From NCBI RefSeq assembly GCF_000002075.1, contig NW_004797652.1:655131-719130 (forward strand): a DNA stretch of 64,000 bases, read 5' to 3'. How positions within the stretch are numbered: position 1 is the first letter of the stretch; each line of letters begins with the position of its first letter. Both the position numbers and the translations under genes were made by a program. The notes beneath the pieces were generated by a model that saw only the letters and a list, made by a program, of their open reading frames with translations, searched no databases and had not been told where the DNA came from. Below, piece after piece: positions 11,212-63,964 of the stretch. Source of the DNA: Aplysia californica. Taxonomy: Eukaryota; Mollusca; Gastropoda; Aplysiida; Aplysiidae.

Positions 11212-11762
11212 AGGGGCTCTTGTGGCCTAGAGGTTAAGATGTTTGCCTCTCATTCAAAGGTTCCGGGTTCGAATCAGGGTAGCGACCGAAAAATTTTCTG
11301 CTCTAAAAAATTGTCTCCTTTCCCTTCCTTTCCTGCTTGCTCGCAATATTGAATATTCTGTAGTCTGCTTTCGTCTCCACTTTCTGCCCCCACCCCCTCA
11401 TCTCCTTTGCCCCCTCCTCTGGGCTCCTGAATCTTTCTGCAGCCTTTCTACAGCTACTCGATCCTTGGCTCCTTCTTACTGATGTCTTTCTGCCACACCC
11501 CTGATCTTCCCGTAGGAAAGATTTACACCTAGTCTGCTCGGACAAGGGCGAAAAATCTCTGAGGTCCTGTGTGCAAGTTGCGCACGTTAAAGATCCCTTG
11601 GTGAACTAAAATCGATATATAAGAGTAGGTTTTGGCCGCCTCCCGGGCAAAATTCAAAATTACCTATACCAACTGAAAATGTTTGGTGTGTCCCGCGCGC
11701 TCATATGAACTTATGCAGTTGCGAGCGCCGTAAAACACTTACCAAAAAAAAAAAAAAAGAAA
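11212..11762 (+). mobile_element. Full-length tRNA-derived SINE with 11 bp target duplication
   Basis: The head carries an A box (TGGCCTAGAGG) and a B box (GGGTTCGAATC). A pyrimidine-rich body follows, then a conserved core (TTGCGCACGTTAAAGATCCC) and a 3' hairpin (GAGCGC-type stem) before an A-rich tail. Perfect direct repeats GAAATGGCACA flank it at 11201-11211 and 11763-11773. This is the most complete of the SINE copies in the window. Confidence 0.88.
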
Positions 11763-11773
11763 GAAATGGCACA

Positions 11774-13706
11774 CCCAAGGAGGAAAATGGTATTTGATTT
11801 ACAATTATATATGCAGTAAAGTCTCGTGGCAGTGAAAGCAGTTACAAGGATAACTTGAATCGTATTTGGAGAAATTAGCAGTGGCAGACCTTTTTGTAAT
11901 TTGTAAATAGTGCAGCAAATCAACAAAATGAGTCTCATATAGCATCTCAACAATATTATAGCACCATGGACAGTGGAAATCAGATTAAATATATACAACT
12001 GTATGTCCAAGTCCTGCCAGTGGGTGAAAACAGAATTTAGTTAGCCGCGTTGGTTCTAAAGTATAGAAGTTGAGGAGTGATAAACACACAGTCCTAAGAT
12101 GATCGAGGTTTTGTTAGATATCTCGAAACAGCTGAGTGCGACGAGTGACTCATTTTGTCGCGCTGCTACACCAAATGCACACTGCTTGCTGAATGACGGA
12201 ACATAAGATAAGATAAGATACAACTTTATTGTCCTGATCCTGACACGCTGCTTGGTATTTCAATACACATACACACGCGTGCGCGCGCGCACACACACAC
12301 ATACACACACATTGTTATATATACCAATATACAAACACGCTTACGCACGCGTATGTGCACACCCATATACACACGCACACACTCTCTCACATAGATCTAT
12401 CTTCTCTTCGGCATACATCCGTGCACATAACCATAATACTCTTGTAGGTTTGCGCTCACAAACAGGCCACATCCACAAGCATAATGTAAATGAACAGCAA
12501 TTTGTAAACATTCACATGCATCTTCAACGACCTCACATCAAACACGATAACCGCCAGGGAGGACTAATTGTAACTGTACTACATGTAGTGGTCAAAGGTA
12601 GAAGCGCACGGATCTATATGATTTTTATGTAAAAGGACAAAAGCCCAAGAAAAATTTAATCAAACTTGTCGCTGTGTTTGAGATATAGGCTATATAAAAA
12701 TCAGATACATGAATGCATATAATGTATTTGAATGTTGCAATGTGTCCAGTATAGACGTGCGAATCTCGAAGAAAAGCCATGGGCAGGTACCCACAAAGTC
12801 AGAAGTTAACATTCAGCGAGTCGAGTCGCTTGTCGTGAAGATATAAACTGAATGTTAAGATTACGTATTATATTGTATAGCTCATTATAATGTATGTGAG
12901 CAACTGGAGTATCATTAAGAAGCGTCAGCTGGACGGGTCCCAAAGAACTTATCGAAATGCACAAAGTTCAGCACTTGAAAAAGCTTCTCGTAATCTACTA
13001 AAATTAAAATTGTAAGGGAAAGGGAGCTGCATCAATATGGACGACAATGGAGATCAATAGACATGACAGGAGGTCAGGAAGGTATTGCCACTCAATGTTT
13101 TCCTGATCTTGTTGGGTCAGACGTACATCTTTTTGGGCTTCTGAATTGACATTTTGCAAGAAAGGGGTTCGCAGAAGCGAATAACCAATTCGATCTTCAA
13201 AGAGACTACGTTGAGAAGTAGTATCTGTACAGTGCTACATCATATTGTGTTTTATTCAGATCCACATTTAAAATATTTGTTTAAAAAGTTCCAATGGCCA
13301 CTTTCACCTACATACAAGGGTACATTGCTAGTTTAACATATAGAGCCTATCGATATTTTCGTTTCGTTTTGATCCCTTGGTAACTTTTGTTCTTTTTTTT
13401 TGCTGAGGCTGTGCTTATAGATGTGATCTTTTTGTTTTATTCTCGAGTCGTATTTATCTTGATAGGCGTCTATACCGCATTGATCATGAAATCCCATGTC
13501 AGCAAAGTCTAATTGAAATCGAAGGAACTGCAACCTTTGCATAGGAGGCGACTGTGTTTGTTCTATTTTTATTGATAATATAATGAGTGACGCCCCTTTA
13601 CAAAATTCGTGCAAACTGCTCGAGGTGACCGCTATCACGTGGTGTGTGTGTGGGGGGGGGGGGGGCGATGACCTTTTTTTGCCCGCGCGCGCGGCACTCT
13701 TTTTTT
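11774..13706. other. Non-coding stretch with LINE-tail-like and (CA)n segments
   Basis: Contains AAGATAAGATAAGATACAACTTTATTG at about 12206-12231 (written here as a repeated AAGAT unit; it resembles the 3' tail of a LINE on the minus strand) and an alternating CA/CG tract at about 12265-12311. No gene is supported in the remaining sequence. Confidence 0.4.
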
Positions 13707-13724
13707 GAGAGAGAGAGGGGGGGG

Positions 13725-13773
<49 letters not shown>
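13707..13773. repeat. (GA)n microsatellite with G run and CG-rich edges
   Basis: Alternating GA units interrupted by a G run near 13717-13727 and bordered by CGCGCG stretches on both sides. Confidence 0.9.
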
Positions 13774-13777
<4 letters not shown>

Positions 13778-14103
13778 CGCTTATGTGTGTGTTCCTGACC
13801 AGATTAGCGATGGTTTTTAAGGATTGTTTGTGTTGTTTTTGAATGAGAGGTGAACTCTTTAACCTCAGGCTACGAGAAACCCCTAATGATTGTATGATGA
13901 GTCTCTTGGTCTCTAGTTTATAAGAGTCATATAAAAACCTGCTTTGAGACAATGAATACGCCTGTCGCACACAATCAAAGAACGTCTTCTGACTATTAAT
14001 CAATTTCCGAGTCTCAAGACAGAAATCTCAAATGAAAAACCGGCATGTAGATCTGTATATATTATATCAACGAGCACATAATAACTTAAGTGAGGGTATA
14101 TTA

Positions 14104-14590
14104 GGGGGCTCTTGTGGCCCAGAGGTTAAGGTGTTCGCCTTTTATTCAATAGGTCCCGGGTTCGAATCCGGATAACGACAGAAAATTTTCTTCTCTAAAA
14201 TTTTCACCTTTCACTTCCTTTCCTGGTCTCTAATGATATTCTGTATTCTGCTTTCGTCTCTACTTTCTGCCCCCACCCCTTCACCTCCTTTGCCCTCTCC
14301 TCTGGGCTCCTGACTCTTTCTGCAGCCTTTCTACTGCTACTCCTTGGCTCCTTCTTACAAGGCTGCTGTCTTTCAGCCACACCCCTGATTTTATGGTAGG
14401 AAAGATCTACACCTAGCTTTCTCGGACCAGGGCGGAAAATCTCGGAGAGGTCCCATGTGCAAGTTACACACATTAAAGATCCTTGGGGGTCCAAAATCAG
14501 TAAGAGTTGGCTTCGGCTGCCAAACTGGCAAAATTCAAAATTTCCTACCAAATGAAAATGGTTGATGTGTCCCCACGCGCTCATACTTAT
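14104..14590 (+). mobile_element. tRNA-derived SINE, second copy, 3' truncated
   Basis: Same family as 11212-11762: head GGGGCTCTTGTGGCCCAGAG, B box GGGTTCGAATCC, the same pyrimidine-rich body and the core ACATTAAAGATCC. It stops after GCGCTCATACTT and lacks the hairpin's second arm and poly-A, so the 3' end is deleted. Confidence 0.8.
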
Positions 14591-15025
14591 TAGATCTAAG
14601 TCAGAATACACAAAAAAAACACAAATTAATCTGTAAAGCATCCTACTCAATTCTTATTGAAGGTGATTAAAAAAAAACAAGTCTTAACCGCGCTTTCTTT
14701 GTTGAGAAATAGAAGAATTTGATGAACAGCTTGATGGAGGCTATGTAGGGCCTACGTGATTTTCGTACAGTTTTAAAAGAGCATGAATGCGACTCCCTGG
14801 GTGTTAGTCCATGAGAGGATGAGCACTCCTAACAAAGAAGAAAAGTCATTGAAAGTTATACGAATACATGTACATGCAATAGTAAAACAAAAGTAGTTGT
14901 TCTGCACCCCCCCCCCCCTGCCCCACTCCCTTTTCCGGTACTTTTACCGTTGATAAATAAACCCTCTTCGTCTAAGCTTTGGTGCGACTCTCTAGTAGAT
15001 GTAGCGAAAAATCCAGTTTCAGCTT

Positions 15026-15026
<1 letters not shown>

Positions 15027-15095
<69 letters not shown>

Positions 15096-15097
15096 CC

Positions 15098-15172
<75 letters not shown>

Positions 15173-15189
15173 GTCATCATCGTCATCTT
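15027..15189. repeat. (CAT)n microsatellite
   Basis: About 160 bp of near-perfect CAT units with a few CAC and CGT variants. The His-, Ser- or Asp-rich frames it creates on both strands are not genes. Confidence 0.95.
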
Positions 15190-15655
15190 CGTTGTTGTAC
15201 AAGGAAAAAAAGGTATAATATAATAGACTTGGTTTATTGTGGAAAATGTGTAGTACGTAGGTAATAAAAAAGATCAATTTTGTTCAAAGTTACGCCCTGT
15301 TTGGGCTGCTTCTAGACTAAAGTACAATAATTTAAAAAAACAAAACAAACGACCCCCCCCCCCAACCGCTGGACAAAACAAACCACTATGGTAACAAAAT
15401 ACTTCTTTGCTGCGTGGTGTGTAATCCAGGACTGATTGGTTGTCGGTAATGGTGCGTACAATAAAAATAGACTGCAGGTTTTTAGAAAATTAAAAGCTAT
15501 GGTTTGTAAGCTTATTAACAGCAAGCTCTCGTTATTTATACTGTCAGTGTCATGTTATTATTATTACTAGTTCATTATAATTAGTTTTATGATGATGATG
15601 AGGATGAGAATGATTATTATTATTAGGCCTATTCTTATTATTAGGCCTATATTAA
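15190..15655. other. Non-coding stretch between microsatellites
   Basis: No gene is seen. It contains a C run at about 15353-15363 and short ATT/GAT repeats from about 15554. Confidence 0.4.
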
Positions 15656-15658
15656 TAC

Positions 15659-15752
<94 letters not shown>
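15656..15752. repeat. (TTA)n microsatellite
   Basis: About 95 bp of uninterrupted TTA units, followed by degenerate TTA/TTG sequence to about 15830. Confidence 0.95.
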
Positions 15753-15861
15753 GTCTATATAGTTATTATTGTTATTACTATTTTTTTGATTATTATTGTT
15801 ATCATTATTATATCATTATTATTATCATTATTGCTGTAGTTGTTGTTGTCATCATATCATT

Positions 15862-17167
<1,306 letters not shown>

Positions 17168-17345
17168 TGTGTGTGTGTGNNNNNNNNNNNNNNNNNNNNN
17201 NNNNNNNNNNNNNNNNNNNNNNNNNNNNNNNNNNNNNNNNNNNNNNNNNNNNNNNNNNNNNNNNNNNNNNNNNNNNNNNNNNNNNNNNNNNNNNNNNNNN
17301 NNNNNNNNNNNNNNNNNNNNNNNNNNNNNNNNNNNNNNNNNNNNN

Positions 17346-17382
<37 letters not shown>
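17168..17382. repeat. Assembly gap inside a (TG)n/(AG)n microsatellite
   Basis: TG units lead into 166 N bases (17180-17345), followed by (AG)n to 17382. The gap lies inside simple repeat, so its true length is uncertain. Confidence 0.97.
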
Positions 17383-17384
<2 letters not shown>

Positions 17385-18942
17385 AAATCCATGCTGTTAT
17401 ATACACTAATATGTTGATTGCTGGTAGAACACATAGATCTAGCCCTATCTGATACATCATATAGGCCTACAGATATCCATTCTGTTCCTTACGCGCAATT
17501 TTCCAACACCTCGATCAGACCCACGGAAATGTATGCTCCTGTGAGCTGTCTCATCAATAACATATTTAATTATTCTAATGTGCGTCTGTTTCGAATTTAT
17601 TTCTTTTATGTTCAGGGTAGTCAGGCAGGCCATATGCACTGTTTGGGTCACTGGTATTTATAGATCTAGTTCATATTTGTGGTCGATGATTATAAATTAT
17701 AGGCCTACTATTTACGATCTCCGGTTGTGGTACCAGTCTTCATTCTTGTTTAGCACTAGGATCTAGATATTTATCTCTTTTCAGTTCCTGCATGATGTCC
17801 TTCACCCCCGTTCCCCAAGTCTAATTGAAATTCATTAGATCTATAGATCAAGAGATTTTTTTTTCCTCACTGCAAGAGATTTCCGAAAATGGAAATCTCA
17901 CGGAGGCGAGGCTAGGCCTACTCGATCCGACGATCTCGGTCGTTGGTAACAAGTTGTACGTTGGCCTACTGGTTTAGTCCCACTCCGCGACGTACGTTCT
18001 CATTTCTCATAACATAAATGTACTTTGGTTCACAGCTGCTAGGCCTACACAAATTACAAAATAGGCCTAGCCCAGATTGTTTTCCTGCTCTGACATCGTC
18101 GGTCAGGGATCCGGGAACAGTACATCATGTAGTCAGCAAATGTATTTTAGACGTCAAAGTGCCCTTACGCAAGTTCTTTGAAAACCCACAATACAAAAAG
18201 AGAGGTACATAGATCTATAACTTTGAATAAATTTTAGATTTACTTTAAATTATTTTTCTGACGCGAAACATCAGATATTAGCCAGATGAAAGGTCTGAAC
18301 CCCGCCATCCTTGTTCAAGAAAGAGAACGCCTCTATAGTCTATAGTGACACAGCACACAGTAGGCTACATTCAGGCTGACACTGACAAACATGTATTCGC
18401 TATCACGTGACAACGACAGAACAGTAATCTATGTCATTATGACATAAAGGAACGAAACTTTTTTTATGCGTAGTCCACATTCTTTTCACGTCCGTAAAAT
18501 CACAAAAGTAAATAAAGCTTTAGATCTGAAACAAGAAAATATAGATTCTAGATCTAGCCTGCTCTAAAATAATATAGCCTAAGCTACATGCTAAAGTGGG
18601 GAATCTGCAGATAGCTGTGTACCGTAGGCCTTCACAATACAGCGTGTCAATAAAAACATAGCCTAATTATGGTCATATTGCTATGTATCGGATACTGTCA
18701 CGCGAGGTTGAAAAAAAAAGGATTTTTCAGCTGTTACCCATAACATGTACAGAAATTAAATAACAGACTGGCTGGCTCATTTATTGATATTATTAATATT
18801 AGACTGTAATATGGCATATATAACAGACTCCAAAATGCCGTTTGGACACGGTCTCATAGCGACTTGGATTTCGCTTGTCAAGAAATTACCCTCATGTCGC
18901 AGGCCCTTGTCGCCTTGTTTTCATTTCTATGTAAATCATTAA
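17383..18942. other. Non-coding stretch rich in AGATCT and AGGCCT palindromes
   Basis: No gene is recognised. The hexamers AGATCT and AGGCCT recur many times (for example near 17435, 17461, 17661, 17700, 17838, 18044, 18063, 18210 and 18550), which looks like genome-specific repeat vocabulary. Confidence 0.35.
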
Positions 18943-19679
18943 AGGGGGGGGGGGGGGCTACACCCCCAAAGTCCCGTTTCGGCTCCATATTATGGAATTT
19001 GAGTTGTTTGCATTTTTAGCTTCCTCAGCCTCTCCTAAACTATTTCATCGCATAAGAACCCCCCAAAACCGTATTTTTTTCCATACCAGGCATGTTTGTC
19101 ACCACCATTTCCTCATAAAGTCAATATTTTATTTTTCTTTATCGGCCGTTTTCTCAAAACGCGACTTTTCGATCTAAAACAATACTTTATTGAATAACTT
19201 CACCATTTTTCATCCAATCTTCATGAAATTTTCCAAGAATGAAGAAAAGATGTAATACTAGAAATTTGTCAGTTGAATTTTTGATATATGGAATAGATTT
19301 TTGGTGGTGATGTCTTGAGTGTGGATTTTCACGAATTTTTTGCAAACTTGAACACTACCCCAGGAAAAAATTCATAAAAAATTTTCGGAGTCGTTTAAGA
19401 AAAAAACAACAGACACATTTTTAGATCTAATGTTTGTTAACACGCAAGCAAAAAAACAACAACAAATAATCAATTTCCATGAGCGATAAGTGCGGTATTC
19501 ATTACGTAAGACATGTCAACAAAATCCAATATGGCCGCCGTATCCATGGAAACGAAACTTTTAAATCAAATTTGATAGCAGATTTTAAGAATCCTTACTA
19601 TGCTTGTTATATGTGTGAATTATGGTAAAATTTGGTCCAGTAATAAGCGAGATAGCCTCCAGGTGTAGCCCCCCCCCCC
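18943..19679. mobile_element. TTAA-flanked DNA element with G-run inverted termini (piggyBac-like MITE)
   Basis: The ends are A-(G)n-GCTACACC at 18943 and GGTGTAGC-(C)n at 19658-19679, a terminal inverted repeat of about 20 bp. Both ends abut TTAA (18939-18942 and 19680-19683), the piggyBac target duplication. No transposase is present inside, so it is non-autonomous. Confidence 0.7.
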
Positions 19680-19683
19680 TTAA

Positions 19684-20104
19684 ATTATCTACATTGAAAC
19701 GGGCCGCTGTCATAAAATCACAACGTGATTGAAATTATGTCCCGGGCCCACATGTCGAAAACTGAAGTCAGTGGTTTAACCTTCAAAAGAAAAAAAAAAT
19801 CTGAAAGATTAGGTGAAACCTCAATTAGAAAACAACACCAGTGCTGGAAAAGGCAAGACAGCAGGCCTAAATGAGAAATAAAAGACAACAATACTGATAA
19901 AACATAATACTAGATCTAGCCTATTTACTATTACATGTAGTAGTGGTAGCCTTACAGTACAAGCAAAATAGACCGTGGATCTTGGATAAGCCTACTGAAA
20001 ACTGTAAGTGATAACGATAGCATATTACATATAATATTGTAAAAGGATGTCTTTCACTCGGCTTTTAGTTTACTTGCTTATATTACGTATACACGCACAC
20101 GCAC
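19684..20104. other. Non-coding stretch, nothing recognised
   Basis: Short sequence between the TTAA element and the CG/TG tract with no supported feature. Confidence 0.4.
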
Positions 20105-20110
20105 GCGCGA

Positions 20111-20200
<90 letters not shown>
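20105..20200. repeat. (CG)n-(TG)n alternating purine-pyrimidine tract
   Basis: About 20 bp of CG units run straight into about 76 bp of TG units. Such alternating tracts are strong Z-DNA formers in principle. The Cys/Val and Thr/His frames are artefacts. Confidence 0.93.
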
Positions 20201-20202
<2 letters not shown>

Positions 20203-22120
20203 GCGCTTTGAGTATATAAGCGTGAGCGTGTGGTACACGCTGATGCGGGCGTGTATTTTATACTATTCATTTGCGTGCGAGTGCGCTCGTGATGAAGCAT
20301 TCCACCCACATGGCAGCTCGTACGACCAACCTCTCCCTCCCCCTTTTTTCTTAAAACTCGTGGCGTGTCTGCAGCTAGGCTAGAAGAGCCAACGTAGCAC
20401 GACTGTTTCTCGATCGGGTCAGCCTCCTCACCAAGGACAGAACCGAGGACTGCGTTGCAGGGCAAGCGCATGCGCAGAGAAAAAAAAAATAATATGCCTG
20501 TTTCATAATTTACGGAGTCGGTAGATAGGCCTGTCAAGTGCCCGATTTTTGTCACCCGCCATTACACCTGCACGTAGAAGCTCAGCACTGATCGTGTTTT
20601 TTCTAATTTAGATTCTTTGAACCGAAAATGTTGATGGGTTAACGTTCTCCAGAAGAGCAAACTGCGTATCTTTATATGCTTGATAACAGCATGCATATAT
20701 GCGACATAGTTCTGTTGTGGTCAACTGTCATCTTATCCGTCACAATCTGGCACAATATTGTTTAAGGTTGCACTGTAACATGCCTCTTCAGTCACCTTAA
20801 CCCCCCTCCACCCCTCAACAACTTAAATCAAGCCAAAAAAGAAAAGAAAAAAAAGATAGAATGCTGCACAGTGACCGAAGGAAGCTGAGAAAGTTAATGA
20901 CTAGATATAGAAATAACAAGATCATAGAAGAATTTTAATTTTGAACTGAAATAGAATATAGAACAGAAATCCACTTAAAAAGATATTAGCTGTAACACAC
21001 ATTCTCTCCTCGATCTGTACTGCTCATAGATTTAAAAAAAAATATATTGTAGACAAAACACTACGAACTATTTGACACCCCCCCCCCCCCAACAATTTCT
21101 TTTTGCCTACAGCTACCACCGAGAATATGAAACAGGCCACGCTTTATCAGGAACAAACAACAGAATTGAAAATGCTTCTCGTCCGTTTCTGCGAATTTAC
21201 AAAGGTAAGAAGTACTGATCACTGTAACGTACCCCCTCCCCCTTGTGATAAATGGAGTATTGGAGCAAATCATTGATCTTGAATTGATGTCTTCTTCTTA
21301 TTTCTCCACTGCCCACCCTTCCCCCTCCAATAAGAACACCAATTCTTCTGCAAAGATGTTTGTTAGGTGTGTATTTCCCCAGTTAGGTCCACGTCTTGCC
21401 TACCCTATTTACATCTGCTGCCAACTTTCTTTGCTGCTCTGAACTTTGATTCCCTTTGTTCCTTTGATCCTAGGGATATTTTCTCCTTGCCCTTCTGGTT
21501 ACATTTATTTGTAATTAATTTTTTCAAAGCCTGTTCAACTAATTGCTGCATTTCTGTGTCTCTTCCTTTTGTATCTTTCTTTTTGTCTTCCATTTCTAAT
21601 AGTCCCCCTTGATTTGAATGAAAGATAACTGCCTAGGCAAACATCTCTGGCAAAAAAATATGTTCCAAGTTATACCACTGGTGAACGATTTGTTCTCCCA
21701 ATTTTAATCTCCAAATTTCTGCTTCATACAAAAGAACATAGTTCTTATTTCTTAAAAATAAACTTCTGTTTTGAGTCTTCATTGGATTCTTTGATTTCCA
21801 GACCTAGCTTTTGCACTACACTGACACTTTACTTTGATCACCCTAGTCGGCCTAGTTCTTTATCCATGTTTGTTGAAGACTCCACAAAAATATTATTTTC
21901 ATGTAAACCTAACAGCTGTAAGTATTTTATACATAAAATATGTATGAAAAGTTGACATCATTAACTGGAAGTGTTGTAGATATAAACAGATTCATAGACT
22001 TGATATTGTATTTGGATTTCTTTATTTGATAGTTCTAAAAAGGATGGAGACGACCGATGGAAGTGCAAGCTGGAACACCGCACATCCTGAAAACCACATC
22101 AATACTGTTCAAGGTGCGTC
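20201..22120. other. Intergenic stretch upstream of CHD1, nothing firmly recognised
   Basis: No conserved protein is visible. A small Lys-rich frame on the minus strand (21405-21593) and an exon-like ATG segment (22033-22113) were considered and set aside. Confidence 0.35.
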
Positions 22121-22636
22121 ACTCATGCACTTCCCACAATGCACTTGGCTTCTCTGTGAGCTCATAGATCACAATGGCGGCCATTTTTGTTTTGTCGTAC
22201 CTGTGTTTCCCAGACTGAAAATTCCTCATTTCAGGTCGAAAGAAATGTAAACAAGCCTACGTTTTTATGGACGTACGTATTTTCATTGCTACTGTTGTTC
22301 TGAGCATCTTAAATCGTCTTTTTACAAAGACTTTGTTCGTAACCTTATCGAAAATTGCAACACAACAGCGACGTGTTTCATTTTAGCCCACACATTGCAT
22401 TTCATTTGGTGTTAACGATGAACTAAGTATGTTTTTTTTCAGTGTTTCCATTTTTAAGAAACGACTGTGGTAAATCTTTATAGTTTTCTTGAAATTTTAA
22501 AAATATCGATGGTGTTAATGATGTACTTGATCGGAAATTAACAAACAGATAAACGTAATATTGCACGGCACACAAAGGCATGTGCACTGCCCACCAGACT
22601 ATTGGACGCCATCTTGAACATTCGAAGTTGGCTGCA
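22121..22636 (+). promoter_or_regulatory. Probable CHD1 promoter and 5' leader region
   Basis: Promoter-type motifs cluster just upstream of the proposed start codon. TTCCCACAATGCACTT at 22131-22146 resembles the ZNF143/Staf site. ACAATGGCGGC at 22171-22181 matches the YY1 consensus. ATTGG at 22601-22605 is an inverted CCAAT box. CAAGATGGCG on the minus strand (about 22606-22616) is a second YY1-like site about 20 nt before the ATG, a position typical for YY1 near transcription starts. The motif matches are read by eye, and no transcription start is known. Confidence 0.45.
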
Positions 22637-62633
<39,997 letters not shown>

Positions 62634-62653
62634 GTATGGTTTGAATATTTATA

Positions 62654-63343
62654 CAGTGGAAACCATATATAACAGGCCCGGTAATAACAGGGATCCGGTA
62701 ATAACAGGGATGTTTAAAATCCCTGTTTTTTCCTGCTCTTTGTCTCTATTAAAAGTTATCGGCAATAACAGGGTCTCATCAGAGGCCAACCGGTTATAGC
62801 AGGGACAAAGGCTTGTTAACAATGTGTAAAAAGTAAGAGAGAGAGGACGACCGGTCGGCCTAGATCTAAGCCTACTCCTTTCATTATGGTCACCAACGAC
62901 GTCAAGCGCAAGAGAAAATGCCTTTCAATGGACAAAAAATACAAAATAATCCAGACTGTTGACAAAAAGCAAGCTCCACTGGCAGAGATTTGTCGTCAGT
63001 TCGACATTCCACAAAGGTCAATTCCCACCGTTATCAAGGATAGAGAGAAGAAAGTGGCAGCATACTCCAATGAAAAGTTTGCTCTAGATCGAAAGAAGAT
63101 GAGACTACCTGATGCAGATGCTGTGGACCAAGCTCTTCTGATGTGGTTTAAGGAGGCAAGGAGAAAGTCGGTGCCAAAACCCATGTTCGTGGGTACTTGT
63201 AGCTAGGGAAACTACCCATGAATAAGTACAGCTAGATTAGTCCACAAATGCTCACTTTCCTTGCGTAACGGATTTAACAGGGATCGGATATAACAGGACT
63301 TTTTCTCTATTCCCACCATCCCTGTTATATCAGGTTTCCACTG
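62654..63343 (+). mobile_element. Pogo/Tigger-type DNA element, internally deleted, 690 bp
   Basis: Inverted termini CAGTGGAAACC and GGTTTCCACTG. TA precedes the left end (62652-62653), while the right flank reads CA, a likely decayed TA. Many AACAGGGAT motifs lie inside both ends as subterminal repeats. It carries only the DNA-binding half of a transposase (listed separately). It lies in the CHD1 intron after exon 31. Confidence 0.85.
62886..63206 (+). pseudogene. Pogo transposase N-terminal fragment (CENP-B-type helix-turn-helix)
   Basis: 106 codons with an intact frame: KRKRKCLSMDKKYKIIQTVD ... LAEICRQFDIPQRSIPTVIK ... ALLMWFKEARRKS. This is the CENP-B/pogo DNA-binding HTH and the beginning of the second HTH. 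The DDE catalytic domain is deleted. The frame has stayed open although it cannot transpose by itself, so it could still bind the element's ends if expressed. Confidence 0.82.
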
Positions 63344-63867
63344 CAGTCAAGAGGAATTCATAAACACAGATTTAGAGTCGTAGGTCTGTATGGTTACCTT
63401 TTTTAGTCAGTGTTGCATTATCAATCTTTTTACCAGTGGTCCTTTCTTCATAATAGTGGCACCCTTTCTGCAAAGGAGAAATGGCACCTTTGAACGGCTC
63501 TCAGATGATACTCCTTTATGGTTAGAATGACTGCATTAATTTGGATTTGATTCACAGGGCTGTATTATATTGAACATTCCTTTTTGCAATTTTTCAGCTC
63601 TAAAATTAGGTTGGTAAGAAATCTCTGAATGGTGTTTCTTGGGGGTAGATTATCTGAAAGTAGTTTCTCCAATGGTGGATGTTACTTTGGGCAATAGTTT
63701 GAATTGAGCTATTTTGGGCAGATATTTGATGGGGATTAATGCCTGTTTAGTATGTGATAGAGTGATATATGTTTTTTTTCTTTGGTCAAGTCATAAAACA
63801 TGAAACCTTTTTTAAAATGGTGTTTCAAGGGTGCTATATAATGTATTTTATGACAAGACTACCGGGC
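63344..63867 (+). other. Intron after CHD1 exon 31, nothing recognised
   Basis: Non-coding sequence between the pogo element and snoRNA-like copy 11. Confidence 0.45.
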
Positions 63868-63964
63868 ACAGATGATTTTTGTGATGAATGCTTTTGCTTT
63901 AACCCAGCTCGCTTAAAGTCATTGCTATGACGTTGAAGATTGAAATTTCTGAAAAGTCTTCTGT
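63868..63964 (+). ncRNA. Box C/D snoRNA-like copy 11 with canonical C box
   Basis: The most diverged copy. It has a canonical GUGAUGA C box (63881-63887), the same GCTTTAACCCAGCTCGC guide, D box CUGA at 63949-63952, and C' GUUGAAGA. The hairpin between D' and C' is GUCAU/AUGAC instead of GUCU/AGAC, a paired change. The outer stem ACAGAUGAUUUU/AAAGUCUUCUGU pairs over 12 positions with one mismatch and is unrelated in sequence to the AGATTAC stem. The D' box is weak (UUAAAG). Confidence 0.6.

Noticed and set aside
14950-15277. Open frames encoding poly-His, poly-Ser and poly-Asp on both strands
   Set aside because: They are all translations of one (CAT)n microsatellite, with no splice or start context and no conserved sequence.
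20070-20555. 161-codon minus-strand frame with a Thr-His repeat
   Set aside because: Spans the (TG)n/(CG)n tract; the remaining residues show no recognisable domain.
21405-21593. Lys-rich minus-strand frame of 62 codons
   Set aside because: Composition is plausible for coding or for a LINE ORF1 relic, but no domain, neighbour or splice evidence was found.
22033-22113. Exon-like segment with ATG (METTDGSASW...) and a GTGCGT donor
   Set aside because: It ends in phase 1 and would put CHD1 exon 2 into a frame with an early stop. It may be an alternative leader exon, but nothing supports it.
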